Shown here: piece by piece, positions 17,538 through 26,198 of the stretch | Layout of the letters: each line of letters opens with the position of its first letter | How positions within the stretch are numbered: the first letter of the stretch is position 1 | NCBI RefSeq assembly: GCF_001187435.1 | Contig: NZ_LFXA01000014.1 | Coordinates: forward strand, 124,001-188,000 | Direction: 5' to 3' | Source: Streptomyces caatingaensis | GTDB lineage: Bacteria; Actinomycetota; Actinomycetes; Streptomycetales; Streptomycetaceae | DNA length: 64,000 nt | The notes under the pieces: model-generated | Database searches by the model: none | The model's input: only the letters and a program-made list of their open reading frames with translations | Told to the model about the DNA's origin: nothing | Made by a program: the position numbers and the translations under genes

Positions 17538-18563
17538 TTACGGGCGGGCGGCCGGGGGCAGGGGGACGGCGCCCACCGCGTCCTCGGTCAGGCTGCCCAG
17601 GTAGAGCCGGCCCTCGTGCTCGCACACGCTGGTGACCATGCGGAAGTCCCTGCCGGGGCGCTGGAGGTCGTGGACCGGGCGGCCGGAGGCGTCGAAGGCC
17701 ATGGCCCAGGCGGTGGGGGAGGGGTCCGGGTGGAGGGAAGCGGGGAGGGACCAGAGGGCGCGGCGGAGGGCGGGGTGGGTGCGGTGGAGAAGGTCGAGGG
17801 CGAGGCTCCGGGGGGCGGCCAGGGCCGTCCAGACGAGACCGGTGGGGCCGGTGGAGAGGTTGTCGGGGAAGCCGGGCAGACCGTCGGCGAAGATGTCGTC
17901 GCGGCCCGCGCGGGGGCCGGTGAGCCACAGGCGGCGCAGGCGGTACGCGCCGGTTTCGGCGACCACGAGGAAGGACGCGTCGGGGGCCAGGGTCACGCCG
18001 TTGGCGAAGTGCAGCCCGTCGAGCAGGACTTCGGCGTCGCCGCCGTCCGGAGCGCAGCGGACCAGGCGGCCGGTGCCCGAGTGTTCGAGCAGGTCGCCCA
18101 TCCAGTGCCGGAGGGGGAAGCGGCCGCTGGAGTCGGTGACGTAGAGGGTGCCGTCGGGGGCCGCGGCCGCGTTGCTGCACAACTGGAGGGGGCGGCCCGC
18201 GACTTCACGGAGGAGGGGGTGGACGCGTCCGGACTCCGACTCCACGCGCAGCAGTCCGCGTTCGGCGTCGCAGACCAGAAGCCCGCCGTCCGGCAGGGGG
18301 CACAGGCCGAGGGGGCGTCCGCCGGTGTCGGCGAGGGTGCGGGGCGGGCCGCCGGACGGGTTCAGGGCGAGGACGCGGCCGTCGGACACGCCGGTCAGGA
18401 CGCGGCCGCCGGCGTCGACGCGGACGTCCTCCGGGCCCGTGCCGCCGCCGAGGGAGAGGCGCCGGACCGGGGGCATCGGGACGCGGCCGGTCCGTGAACG
18501 CGCCCTGCGGGGGCGGCGCGGCGGACGCCACACGACGGGCCGCAGGGCGGGCTTGTCACGCAT
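17538..18563 (-). CDS. SMP-30/gluconolactonase/strictosidine-synthase-like beta-propeller protein
   Basis: A 341-residue protein with propeller repeats such as 'GPEDVRVDAGGRVLTGVSDGRVLAL', 'PLPDGGLLVCDAERGLLRV', 'APDGTLYVTDSSGRFPL' and 'HFANGVTLAPDASFLVVAETGAYRLRRLW', plus 'LPGFPDNLSTGPTGLVWTAL'. This is the strictosidine synthase-like/SMP-30 calcium lactonase pattern. A lactone hydrolase role is likely; the substrate is unknown. The start could be at the internal ATG ('MPPVRRL') about 30 codons in, since the N-terminal extension is arginine/proline-rich. Confidence 0.8.
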   Translation of the reverse strand: MRDKPALRPVVWRPPRRPRRARSRTGRVPMPPVRRLSLGGGTGPEDVRVDAGGRVLTGVSDGRVLALNPSGGPPRTLADTGGRPLGLCPLPDGGLLVCDAERGLLRVESESGRVHPLLREVAGRPLQLCSNAAAAPDGTLYVTDSSGRFPLRHWMGDLLEHSGTGRLVRCAPDGGDAEVLLDGLHFANGVTLAPDASFLVVAETGAYRLRRLWLTGPRAGRDDIFADGLPGFPDNLSTGPTGLVWTALAAPRSLALDLLHRTHPALRRALWSLPASLHPDPSPTAWAMAFDASGRPVHDLQRPGRDFRMVTSVCEHEGRLYLGSLTEDAVGAVPLPPAARP

Positions 18564-18691
18564 GGGTCACCGTCCCCTCGGGCCCGCTCCACGCCTCCCG
18601 CTCCGCGCGCGCTGGCCCGTCCGGATAGCACTCGGCGAAAATGACGCGCCCGGCGCCGGCGCGAGCGCGTGCACCCCCTTGCCCACGGTCG

Positions 18692-19993
18692 TCACCATGC
18701 CCACGCTACCGAGCCCGCCGGCCGTCCGTCGCGCCGGTTTCCGCCAAGACGGACGGGAACCCAGTGGCGGGGCGGGCCCGTCACGGGGGCGCTGTCCGTC
18801 AGGCGCATCCCGGCGCGGGCGCACGCGTGGGCCGGGCAACGGGCGTCGCGCGAGGCGTCGTCGCGCTGCCAGAAGCGGTACAGCCAGGACTCGACGGGGT
18901 CGTCGGACGAGGCGTCGAGGCCGATCTCCTCCTCGTCCTCGGCCCGCCCGTCCCTGGCCAGGGTGCCGAACACGCCGCCCGCGGCGTCGAAGTGGACGCC
19001 GTAGGCGACCGTGCCGGCGGACAGCCGCTCCAGCACCGCCGCCTCCGCGGGCAGCCGGCCCAGGGGCTGCGCGACCACACAGCCTCCCGGCACACCGGTG
19101 ACGCCCACGAAGGGCGTCGACGCCCCGGCGTCGTCCGGGTCGGGGCCGTCCGCCCCCTGCGGGCCGGCGCCCAGGCGCCGTATCGCCTCGTCCTCGTCGA
19201 TCCCCGCGACGAAGGCGACGCCCAGGCCCGCCGCGTCCACACCGGAGAACACCGCCGTCAGACGGTCGGCCGCCGCCTGCGCGGCACGCTCACCGCGGGC
19301 CGGCCGCACCGCGCCCGGAAGGTCCGCGTCCCGGCCGGCACCGTCCCAGCCCGGCGGCGCCGGGACGGCCGACGCGGGAGGTGCCGCCCCCGCGGGGCCG
19401 GACAGCTCGGGCCAGACCTCCGTCGCCCCGAGCGCGGCCTCCGCCAGTCCGCCGGTGTCCAGCACCGTACGCGTCTCCGGCACGCCCTCCTCGGGCCACT
19501 CGACGACCAGCACCGTGGGCCCCTCGGGCGGCAGTTCCGACAGGGCCAGGACGAGCGTGCAGTGGAAGCCGCCGCCCCCGGAGCCGGACTCCCGCAGGGC
19601 CAGGGGCCGTCGGCCCGGCGGCGGGGGCGGCCACGGCTCGGGGTCCAGCGTGGTCACCCGGCGGCCGTCGGCCAGGAGCAGGCCCACCCGCAGGGCCTCG
19701 GGGCCCGGCGGCCCGAACCCGGCGGCGGGGAACGCGCCGTCGGCCCGCTTGCGGCGCCAGAAGACATCGAGCCGGAACTCGGCCATGCCGGGCCACACCG
19801 TCCAGCCCGTGAACATCAGGCGCACATGCGGGCCCGCCCCCACCCGCGCCACCCGCGGCAGGACCGTCGGCAGACACCGGTCCTCCGGCGGCCCGTCGTC
19901 CGCGTGCCCCGCCGTGCGCGGCGGCAGGTCGACGAACTCCACCGCCCCACCGGCCTGCTGACCCACCACCAGCGGCTCGTCGAAAAAACCCAT
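18692..19993 (-). CDS. Uncharacterised actinobacterial protein with DUF6461-like C-terminal half
   Basis: A 433-residue acidic protein. The N-terminal half 'MGFFDEPLVVG...RLMFTGWTVWPGMAEFRLDVFWRRKR' has a beta-rich pattern that I cannot assign. The C-terminal half has 'DAAGLGVAFVAGIDEDEAIRRLGAG', 'PFVGVTGVPGGCVVAQPLG' and 'AYGVHFDAAGGVFG', which resemble the DUF6461 family of unknown function. No signal peptide or membrane segment. The ATG at 19993 was chosen because the upstream frame is low-complexity. Confidence 0.65.
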   Translation of the reverse strand: MGFFDEPLVVGQQAGGAVEFVDLPPRTAGHADDGPPEDRCLPTVLPRVARVGAGPHVRLMFTGWTVWPGMAEFRLDVFWRRKRADGAFPAAGFGPPGPEALRVGLLLADGRRVTTLDPEPWPPPPPGRRPLALRESGSGGGGFHCTLVLALSELPPEGPTVLVVEWPEEGVPETRTVLDTGGLAEAALGATEVWPELSGPAGAAPPASAVPAPPGWDGAGRDADLPGAVRPARGERAAQAAADRLTAVFSGVDAAGLGVAFVAGIDEDEAIRRLGAGPQGADGPDPDDAGASTPFVGVTGVPGGCVVAQPLGRLPAEAAVLERLSAGTVAYGVHFDAAGGVFGTLARDGRAEDEEEIGLDASSDDPVESWLYRFWQRDDASRDARCPAHACARAGMRLTDSAPVTGPPRHWVPVRLGGNRRDGRPAGSVAWAW

Positions 19994-20141
19994 GCCGATC
20001 CCTCCCGCACCCGCCCTCGCGGATGCCCACCCGTCGATCGTGACAGAGGGGTCCGACAACGGCCCTTGGCAGCGGGCGGCCGCGCTGCCATAGTCCGTAC
20101 CCGGCCGCGCCCCCGACCCGGCGGCCCCAGGAGGTGCCCCC

Positions 20142-20816
20142 ATGCGCGGAACCCTCGCCGCCGTCCTCGCCGGCCTGCTCGGCGCCACGGCCGTGCCCGC
20201 CGGGGGAGTTGCCGCCGCACCCGCACCGGATCCGGTGGTCCTCGTCCACGGCCGGAACGCCGGACCCGGCGTCTGGAACACGATGACCGACCGCCTCGCC
20301 GCCGCGGGCTATCCGCGGGACCGGCTCTTCGCCTGGTCCTACGACACCGCCGCCTCCACCAACGAGACGCTCGCCGCCCGGCTTTCGGACCACGTCGACA
20401 CGGTCCTGGCCCGCACCGGCGCGTCCCGCGTGGACCTCGTCGCGCACAGCCTGGGCAGCCTCCCCACGCGCTGGTACGTCAAGTTCGGCGACGGCGGGCG
20501 CAAAGTGGCGCACTGGGCCTCGCTGGCCGGCCCCAACCACGGCACGGGCGTCGCCCGGCTCTGCGCCCTGTGGGACCAGGGATGCCGGGACATGACGCCC
20601 GGCTCCTACGTCCTCACCCGCCTCAACGAGGGCTCGGAGACGCCCGCTCCGGTGGCGTACGCGACCTGGTGGTCGTCCTGCGACGAACAGGTCGACCCCG
20701 TCTCCAGCCCCCGCCTGGCCGGCGCCGTCAACACGGAGACCGGCTGCCTGCGCCACAACGATCTCCTCTCCGACCCCGTAGTCGCCCGCCAGGTACGCGA
20801 CTTCCTCGCCCGGTGA
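20142..20816 (+). CDS. Secreted lipase/esterase (class 2 lipase, alpha/beta hydrolase)
   Basis: A 224-residue protein with a signal peptide ('GTLAAVLAGLLGATAVPAG...AAA'), the oxyanion segment 'VVLVHGRNAGPGVW', the nucleophile elbow AHSLGS and 'SLAGPNHGT' typical of bacterial triacylglycerol lipases such as LipA/EstA. The catalytic His is probably in 'CLRHNDLLSD'. It should be exported and act on lipids or esters. GGAGG precedes the ATG. Its last 211 bp overlap the acyltransferase frame on the other strand. Confidence 0.88.
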   Translation: MRGTLAAVLAGLLGATAVPAGGVAAAPAPDPVVLVHGRNAGPGVWNTMTDRLAAAGYPRDRLFAWSYDTAASTNETLAARLSDHVDTVLARTGASRVDLVAHSLGSLPTRWYVKFGDGGRKVAHWASLAGPNHGTGVARLCALWDQGCRDMTPGSYVLTRLNEGSETPAPVAYATWWSSCDEQVDPVSSPRLAGAVNTETGCLRHNDLLSDPVVARQVRDFLAR

Positions 20817-21922
20817 CCGGCGCGCGGCCGCTCGAAACGCCCGAAGATCCGGCGGAGCACCAGCAGAGCCAGGGCGAAGACGGGCAGCCACGCCAGCCGG
20901 GCCGCCAGCCAGCCGGGGCCGTCGGGCGCGGTGTGCAGGCCGGGCACGGGCCCCGCCGCCAGGGCGGCGGCCGTCACCGCCATCATCGCCGTCTGGTGCC
21001 ACAGGAAGACCGTCATCGCGGACAGGTTCGTCAGCGCCACGGCCGCCCAGGGCAGCGGCCGCCGCAGCACCCGCCGCAGCGGCGCGCGCAGCATCAGCGC
21101 CAGACCGCACTGGGCGAGACCGAAGCAGACCGCCGCCAGGGTCGGCGGGCTGAGGTTGGAGACCGCCGCCCCCGGCACGCCGACCATGCTCGCCGGGTAG
21201 CCGCCGTACCGCACCAGCACGGCCGCCGCCAGCAACCCCCCGGCGAACAGCGGCAGTCCGGAGCGCCCACGGGCGAACCGGCCCCGGGCGCAGGCCGCGC
21301 CGAGGGCGTACGGCACCAGCCAGCCGGCGGCCAGATTGGTCCAGCCCGTCCACGACGGCCCGCCGAGGCCGAAGCGGACGGCGTCCACCGCAGCGACGAC
21401 CGCCAGTGGCACCAGCGGATGCACCCGGACGGCCAGCGGCGTCGTCGCCGTGAGCGCCGCGAACACCAGCAGGAACCACAGCGGGGACACCACCAGGCCC
21501 GCCAGCGTGCGCAGCGCGGCGGGCGGGGCGCCGCACGCCAGGGCGACCGCACAGGACACCGCCCAGACGCCCAGGACCGGCAGCACGGGCCGGCCGAGAC
21601 GGACGAGCCGGCCGGCGAGCCAGCTCCGGTACGCCGTGCCCCGGGCACGGGCGGAGGCGTGACCGCGGGCGCCGCAGACGCCGCCGACGAAGAAGAACAG
21701 CGCCAGCGTCTGGAACGCCCACGAGACCGGGGCCAGCCACGGCATGTGCCGCAACGGGCTGTCCCCGTCCAGCGTTCCGCCGCCGGCGACGAGCGCGGTC
21801 ACCAGCCAGTGGCCCAGGACCACGCCGAGGATCGCCAGGGCGCGCAGGGCGTCGAGGGAGCGGTCACGGTCCGGCGGGGTCGCCGCGTCGAGGGCGCGGG
21901 CCAGCGCGCGGGGTCCGGGCAT
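20606..21922 (-). CDS. Acyltransferase-3 family membrane protein
   Basis: A 438-residue membrane protein. 'DRSLDALRALAILGVVLGHWLV' is the family's N-terminal signature with the catalytic histidine, and 'FFFVGGVCGARG' follows the second TM; about ten hydrophobic segments are present. Such proteins O-acylate sugars or antibiotics at the membrane. The last 70 or so residues are hydrophilic and antisense to the lipase gene, so the natural stop may have been lost or the tail may be spurious. The ATG at 21922 has AAGGAAG upstream. Confidence 0.8.
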   Translation of the reverse strand: MPGPRALARALDAATPPDRDRSLDALRALAILGVVLGHWLVTALVAGGGTLDGDSPLRHMPWLAPVSWAFQTLALFFFVGGVCGARGHASARARGTAYRSWLAGRLVRLGRPVLPVLGVWAVSCAVALACGAPPAALRTLAGLVVSPLWFLLVFAALTATTPLAVRVHPLVPLAVVAAVDAVRFGLGGPSWTGWTNLAAGWLVPYALGAACARGRFARGRSGLPLFAGGLLAAAVLVRYGGYPASMVGVPGAAVSNLSPPTLAAVCFGLAQCGLALMLRAPLRRVLRRPLPWAAVALTNLSAMTVFLWHQTAMMAVTAAALAAGPVPGLHTAPDGPGWLAARLAWLPVFALALLVLRRIFGRFERPRAGHRARKSRTWRATTGSERRSLWRRQPVSVLTAPARRGLETGSTCSSQDDHQVAYATGAGVSEPSLRRVRT

Positions 21923-22048
21923 GGTGTCTTCCTTCCGACTGCGCGCGGGACGCGCGGTGGAGGGAAGGTAGGGAGCCGGAACCGTGCCGGGCGTCATACC
22001 GCGGAGCCAACCCGTGCCTGCCCCCTGGGTACGAGAGGTACGGGAGGG

Positions 22049-22693
22049 CTACGCGCCGAACGTCACGGCGCGCACCTGCTCCCGCGTCGTACGGTCCAGC
22101 AGGACCACCGACGCCGCCTCCGCCAGCGCCCGCGGCACCGGGCGGCCCCCGCACGCCGGCGCGCCCGGCGCGGGCAGGGCCGACAACAGGCGGGACAGGC
22201 CGCGGTGATGGCGGACGAAGACCCGGGGACGGGTGCGGCGGCCGCGGGCGCGCTGCCCGGCCAGCGCCTCGGCCGGGCCGACGTCCAGCAGGACGAGGTG
22301 CAGCTCCCGGCCCCGGCGGCCGGCGGAGCGGGCGAGCAGGCGGCGCAGCCACGCGCGGCTGCCGCAGTCGTGCACCAGCAGGGGCCCGCCGGCGCGCACG
22401 CCCGCGCGCAGCCGCCGGGCGTGCGCCAGCCGGGCCCCCGGGCGGTAGACCGCGTACGGCAGGAAGCCCGGCATCACGGACGCCCAGGCGACGTGGGAGT
22501 CGCGGGGATCGACGACGCGGCCGGCCCCCGACCACCGGCGCAGCAGGGTGCTCTTGCCGCTGCCCGGCAGACCGGAGACGACGACCACCGCGCCGGGCGG
22601 GTACGCCAGCACCTCGGGGGCGCGTCCGCGCCCGCGCAGGTCCACCAGGCCCCGCGGTGCCGTCGTGCCGCCCATGCCGCCGTCCGTCCCCAC
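22049..22693 (-). CDS. P-loop kinase (zeta-toxin/AAA_33-like)
   Basis: A 214-residue protein with Walker A 'VVVVSGLPGSGKSTLLRRW' and a downstream 'VVDPRDSHVAWASVMPG' region, the layout of small kinases of the AAA_33/zeta-toxin group. 'LVHDCGSRAWLRRLLA' and 'LHLVLLDVGPAEALAGQRARGR' fit the later strands. The GTG at 22693 is preferred because GGAGG sits 8 nt upstream; the longer frame is low-complexity. The substrate is unknown; no antitoxin is adjacent. Confidence 0.75.
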   Translation of the reverse strand: MGTDGGMGGTTAPRGLVDLRGRGRAPEVLAYPPGAVVVVSGLPGSGKSTLLRRWSGAGRVVDPRDSHVAWASVMPGFLPYAVYRPGARLAHARRLRAGVRAGGPLLVHDCGSRAWLRRLLARSAGRRGRELHLVLLDVGPAEALAGQRARGRRTRPRVFVRHHRGLSRLLSALPAPGAPACGGRPVPRALAEAASVVLLDRTTREQVRAVTFGA

Positions 22694-22946
22694 GCTCTCC
22701 GCCTCCGCGCTCCGGTCCTGTCCGCCCTCGGCGGGCGGGGTCCGCGCGGGGTGTGCCGCGCGGCTCCGTACAGGACGCCGGACGGCCGGCGCGGGTTGCT
22801 CGCCGGACGGGCCGGCCGGCCCGCGTGGGGGCCGTCCCCGCGTACGGCGCACGTGCGCGGCCCCGATGGCGGCCTCATCGGGCACCGGCCGCACGGGAGT
22901 TGAGGGGCGGCGGCACGGGGAGAGCGCCGGCCGCCGCCCCGGCGCC

Positions 22947-23348
22947 TCACATGTGGACGTCCACGCAGGTCCGGCCGACGGACCGCTTGATCTCGCCGGA
23001 GACCGTGTACTCCCAGCCCTCGGCGCAGAACTTGGTGTGGTTGTTCACCCCGTGCCCCACCCCGACGCCGTACCGCGAGCCCTTGTGCCAGTTCATCAGC
23101 GCGCTCTCGCCCTTGATCCCGGGCCCCGTGAGGTGGAAGCGGCCGTAGAACTTCGAGCCGGGCGCCGGGGTGACCGTCAGCCGCGCCACGTACAGCCCCG
23201 AGCCCTCGACCTCCAGACAGGTCTGGCCCGAACAGCCTCCCCAATTCGCGGACGCCGGCGGCGCCGTGACGGTGAACAGGGCCACGGCGCCGGCCGCCAC
23301 CGCGACCGCGCGCAGGTACCGTCGGGTTCTCACAGCGATGCGCTTCAT
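22947..23348 (-). CDS. Small secreted protein, four cysteines, unknown function
   Basis: A 133-residue protein with a clear Sec signal ('RRYLRAVAVAAGAVALFTVTAPPASA'). The mature part has cysteines in 'WGGCSGQTCLEV', 'TKFCAEGWEY' and 'GRTCVDVHM', likely two disulfides, and aromatic beta-strand patterns 'GSKFYGRFHLTGPG'. I do not recognise a named family. It lies downstream of the WhiB-MEDS gene on the same strand. Confidence 0.75.
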   Translation of the reverse strand: MKRIAVRTRRYLRAVAVAAGAVALFTVTAPPASANWGGCSGQTCLEVEGSGLYVARLTVTPAPGSKFYGRFHLTGPGIKGESALMNWHKGSRYGVGVGHGVNNHTKFCAEGWEYTVSGEIKRSVGRTCVDVHM

Positions 23349-23488
23349 CTACTCCGCTTTCCTCGGCATGATGTCGGATTCGCGCGCCACGTCCCGGATT
23401 TGACGGGCGCCCGTTCACGTTCGCCCCCCGCCGTCCGGGGCCGCAACCGAACCCGGCGAGGTTCACCCGCATGCCGGGGCTCGCGAGG

Positions 23489-24772
23489 TCACGGGGACGG
23501 CGCGCACCGCAGGTGGCACCGCGTCACCGTGCCGTCCGGACCGGTGTACGTCCGCACCAGGTCGCTCAGCGCGTGGACGAGCAACAGCCCCCGCCCGCCC
23601 GGCACTCCGTCCCGCGCGGGACGGCGCCCGGCCAGCGGGTCGCGGATGTGCCCGCCGTCGCTCACCTCCCACACCACCCGGCCGCCCTCCGCCCAGACCC
23701 GCACGGTGCCCCTCCCGCCGCCGTGCTCCACGCTGTTGGCGGTCAGCTCGGCGACGGCCAGCGCCAGGTCGTCCCACCGCTCGGGCGCCAGGCCCAGTTT
23801 CGCGGCCCGCGTCACCACCAGGTGCCGGGCGTCGGGCAGCAGCGTGTCGTCGAAGCGCAGCGACAGGACGTCCGCCCCCCGGGGCGGCGGGGGCAGCGGC
23901 CGGTTGTAGGCGGCGACCATGTGGTCCGGGGCGTAGGAGGCGCTCGGCGCGCCGCGCCCGCCGTCGATGACGAGCGGATGCGTGGCGTGCGCGTCGGCCA
24001 CGGCCCGGGCGGGGAGGCGGGACGCGTCGTACGGGCACAGGATCGTCACCGCCCGCCCGGTGAAGGCGTGGTTGATGAGGGCCTCGTGCTGCACGCACGC
24101 CGGGTACTCGGCGGCCGAGCGCCCGGCCCAGACCGGTTCGCCGACGATGCGCACCCGCCGGCCCGGGTGGGCGTCGGCGAAGGCGCGCAGGACGCGGGGG
24201 ATGATCCGGCCCGGATTGCGGCCCGCCTCCTCCATGTCCGTGAACCGCACCGCCCCGGCGTCGCCGCCCAGTTCACCGCGGAGCAGCTCCAGGCCGGCGC
24301 GGGGGACGGCGACCGCCACGGGCTCGTCCGCCACGAGCCCCTCGCGGACGAAGGCGGCGACCGCGGACAGGTACTCGTCCCGGTCCCGGTAGAACAGCGC
24401 GGGATGGACGAACGGTTCGTCCGCGGCCGTCATGTGGTTCACAGCGTCACCTCGTTCCCCGCGGCGCCCGGGTCGCGGCACGCGGTCATCCGCGCGCGCC
24501 GGGGCCACCGTCCCCCGGAGTGCTACCCACCCGCCGGGGGCGCTCCCCCTGCGGAGCGCGCGCCGTTCCGCCTCGGTGGTCCCGCCCCACACCCCGAACT
24601 CCTGTCCCGTCGCCAGCGCCCAGCGCAGGCACGGCTCGCGCGCCGGGCAGCGCCGGCACACGGATTTGGCGCCCTCCGCCTGGGCCAGGGCGGGGGCGCC
24701 CGAGCCGACCGGGAAGAACAGATCGGGATCCTCTCGGCGGCACGCGGCGTGCCCGCGCCAGTCCTCGCTCAT
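23489..24772 (-). CDS. WhiB-like domain in frame with MEDS-HATPase (RsbA-like) regulator
   Basis: The frame is continuous for 427 residues. Residues 1-75 are a WhiB-like Fe-S domain: C11, C39, C42 and C48 (CxxCx5C), followed by GVWGG at 60-64. After a 35-residue arginine-rich linker comes a MEDS sensory domain ('HPALFYRDRDEYLSAVAAFVREGL...VAVAVPRAGLELL') and a C-terminal HATPase_c fold of anti-sigma kinase type ('LALAVAELTANSVEHGGG', 'WEVSDGG', 'GGRGLLLVHALSD'). The MEDS-HATPase part resembles RsbA-family anti-sigma factors and follows a SigB/F/G-type sigma gene on the same strand. The WhiB start has GGAGG at 6-nt spacing. Losing one base of the G run at 24536-24540 would stop WhiB at residue 82 (stop at 24523), so two separate genes are a serious alternative. 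Confidence 0.8.
   Translation of the reverse strand: MSEDWRGHAACRREDPDLFFPVGSGAPALAQAEGAKSVCRRCPAREPCLRWALATGQEFGVWGGTTEAERRALRRGSAPGGWVALRGTVAPARADDRVPRPGRRGERGDAVNHMTAADEPFVHPALFYRDRDEYLSAVAAFVREGLVADEPVAVAVPRAGLELLRGELGGDAGAVRFTDMEEAGRNPGRIIPRVLRAFADAHPGRRVRIVGEPVWAGRSAAEYPACVQHEALINHAFTGRAVTILCPYDASRLPARAVADAHATHPLVIDGGRGAPSASYAPDHMVAAYNRPLPPPPRGADVLSLRFDDTLLPDARHLVVTRAAKLGLAPERWDDLALAVAELTANSVEHGGGRGTVRVWAEGGRVVWEVSDGGHIRDPLAGRRPARDGVPGGRGLLLVHALSDLVRTYTGPDGTVTRCHLRCAPSP
24440..24454 (-). promoter_or_regulatory. Internal ribosome-binding site and GTG start for a separate MEDS-HATPase protein
   Basis: Within the continuous WhiB-MEDS frame, GAGG lies 7 nt before a GTG at 24442 ('MNHMTAADEPF'). 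This would give a 317-residue RsbA-like protein (23489-24442) independently of WhiB. Confidence 0.6.
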
Positions 24773-24783
24773 GGTGGACCTCC

Positions 24784-24821
24784 GTTTCCGGGTGGCTTTC
24801 TCCCACGCCTCGCCCGGAAAC
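24784..24821. promoter_or_regulatory. 9-bp inverted repeat directly upstream of the WhiB ribosome-binding site
   Basis: GTTTCCGGG (24784-24792) and CCCGGAAAC (24813-24821) are perfect inverted arms 20 bp apart; the near arm abuts the GGAGG of the WhiB start. It may be an operator or a hairpin in the 5' leader. Its location between the sigma gene and the WhiB gene suggests autoregulation. Confidence 0.45.
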
Positions 24822-24879
24822 ACGCGGTCAACCCTGCCCGGGCCCCCTGTCCGCGCGGTGCACGGGGAACGGCCGTGCG

Positions 24880-25764
24880 TCACGCCTGGGCGAGCATCCG
24901 GGTGCGCAGCCGGGCGAGGATGCGGCTCAGCAACCGGGAGACGTGCATCTGCGAGATGCCCAGGCGTTCGCCTATCTGCGACTGCGTCAGCTCCTGGCCG
25001 AAGCGCAGCTCGAGTATCAGCCGCTCCCTGTCGTCGAGTTCGCGGATGAGGGGCTTGAGGTCCTGGAGGGACTCGACCTTCTCCAGGCTCTCGTCGGCGG
25101 CGCCGATGCGGTCGGACCACGCGCGCGGCCGGTCCGGGGCGCGGGGGCCGCTCTCGGCCGGCGCGTCGAGGGAGTGGGCGGTGTAGCCGTTGCTGGCGAC
25201 CTGCGCCTCGATCACCTCTTCCTCGGACAGGTCCAGCGCGGCGGCCAGTTCGCGCACCGTGGGGGAGCGGCCGAGCCGGCCCGAGAGCTCCTCGGTGGCC
25301 TTGACGAGCTCGACGCGCAGCTCCTGGAGTCTGCGGGGAACGTGCACGGCCCAACTGGTGTCGCGGAAGAAGCGCTTGATCTCGCCGGTGATGTAGGGGA
25401 TGGCGAGGGTGGTGAACTCGACCTCGCGCGTCAGGTCGAACCGGTCGATCGCCTTGATCAGGCCGATCGTGCCCACCTGGACGATGTCCTCCATCTGGTC
25501 CGCCCGGTTGCGGAAGCGCCCGGCGACGAAGCGCACCAGGGAGAGGTTCATCTCGATGAGGGTGTTGCGGACGTACTGGTATTCGTGCGTGCCCTCCTCC
25601 AGGACCGCCAGGCGGCCGAGGAAGAGCGAGGTCAGGGCCCGGGCGTCCTGCGGATCGACCGCCCCCGCGTCGTCCACCCGCGGCAGACCGTCACCGACGG
25701 GCCCGCACGCAGCAGTGCCGTTCCGCGGGGCCGGTGCCGTGCGCGTCACGCCTGTGCTGGTCAC
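24880..25764 (-). CDS. RNA polymerase sigma factor, SigB/SigF/SigG type (group 3)
   Basis: A 294-residue sigma-70 protein. Region 2 is 'LSLVRFVAGRFRNRADQMEDIVQVGTIGLIKAIDRFD' with 'FTTLAIPYITGEIKRFFRD'; region 3 contains 'RLGRSPTVRELAAALDLSEEEV'; region 4 helix-turn-helix is 'LTQSQIGERLGISQMHVSRLLSRI'. This is the stress-response subgroup of Streptomyces (SigB, F, G, H relatives). Downstream on the same strand lies the RsbA-like anti-sigma candidate, so the pair may form a partner-switching unit. The GTG at 25764 has GGAGG 7 nt upstream. Confidence 0.93.
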   Translation of the reverse strand: MTSTGVTRTAPAPRNGTAACGPVGDGLPRVDDAGAVDPQDARALTSLFLGRLAVLEEGTHEYQYVRNTLIEMNLSLVRFVAGRFRNRADQMEDIVQVGTIGLIKAIDRFDLTREVEFTTLAIPYITGEIKRFFRDTSWAVHVPRRLQELRVELVKATEELSGRLGRSPTVRELAAALDLSEEEVIEAQVASNGYTAHSLDAPAESGPRAPDRPRAWSDRIGAADESLEKVESLQDLKPLIRELDDRERLILELRFGQELTQSQIGERLGISQMHVSRLLSRILARLRTRMLAQA

Positions 25765-25931
25765 GTGCGTCCTCCTTGTCGGGTGTTCGTCGCTGCGGCT
25801 CCTGCCCTCGGTCCGGTGGGGTATTCCCCCGCGGTGGGAATGATTCCGGTCGGGGCCGGGGGAGGCGTCCGCCACCCGGTACGGGAGTTGCGGCCCGTGA
25901 AGAAGGCCATGCATGAGGGGGAGAACCGGTC

Positions 25932-26198
25932 ATGGGGTACGACGAGCATCCCGGCTTCCTCGCCCTGTCCGCCCGGCTGACCGGGCGGGGCGAGGACGAG
26001 CTGCGGGCGACCGGGCTGGTGGCGCGTCACCACGCCACGACGCTGGCCCGCGCGGGCCGGGCGGCGGTGGGCCGTTTCGTCGACGACCTCGCCGCCGCCG
26101 GCGGGGATCCCGGCCGGCTGGCCGCGCCGGAGTCGCGCGAACTCGCCCGTGCCGTCACGCATCTGTGGCGCACGGGCCGCTGGCCGGGGGAGGGCTGA
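25932..26198 (+). CDS. Small hypothetical protein
   Basis: An 88-residue helical protein with a strong SD (GGGGGAGAA) before ATG 25932. 'HPGFLALSARLTGRGEDELRATGLVARHHATTL' weakly recalls the small subunit of membrane sugar dehydrogenases ('FLALSxxLTG'), but no dehydrogenase is nearby. It diverges from the sigma factor gene and its stop abuts the stop of the phospholipase gene. Confidence 0.6.
   Translation: MGYDEHPGFLALSARLTGRGEDELRATGLVARHHATTLARAGRAAVGRFVDDLAAAGGDPGRLAAPESRELARAVTHLWRTGRWPGEG

Noticed and set aside
25812..25850. A GGGTAT sequence and nearby GGGAATGATTCC palindrome upstream of the sigma factor gene, as a SigB-type promoter.
   Set aside because: No GTTT-like -35 box lies at the proper distance in either direction, so the match is too weak to annotate.
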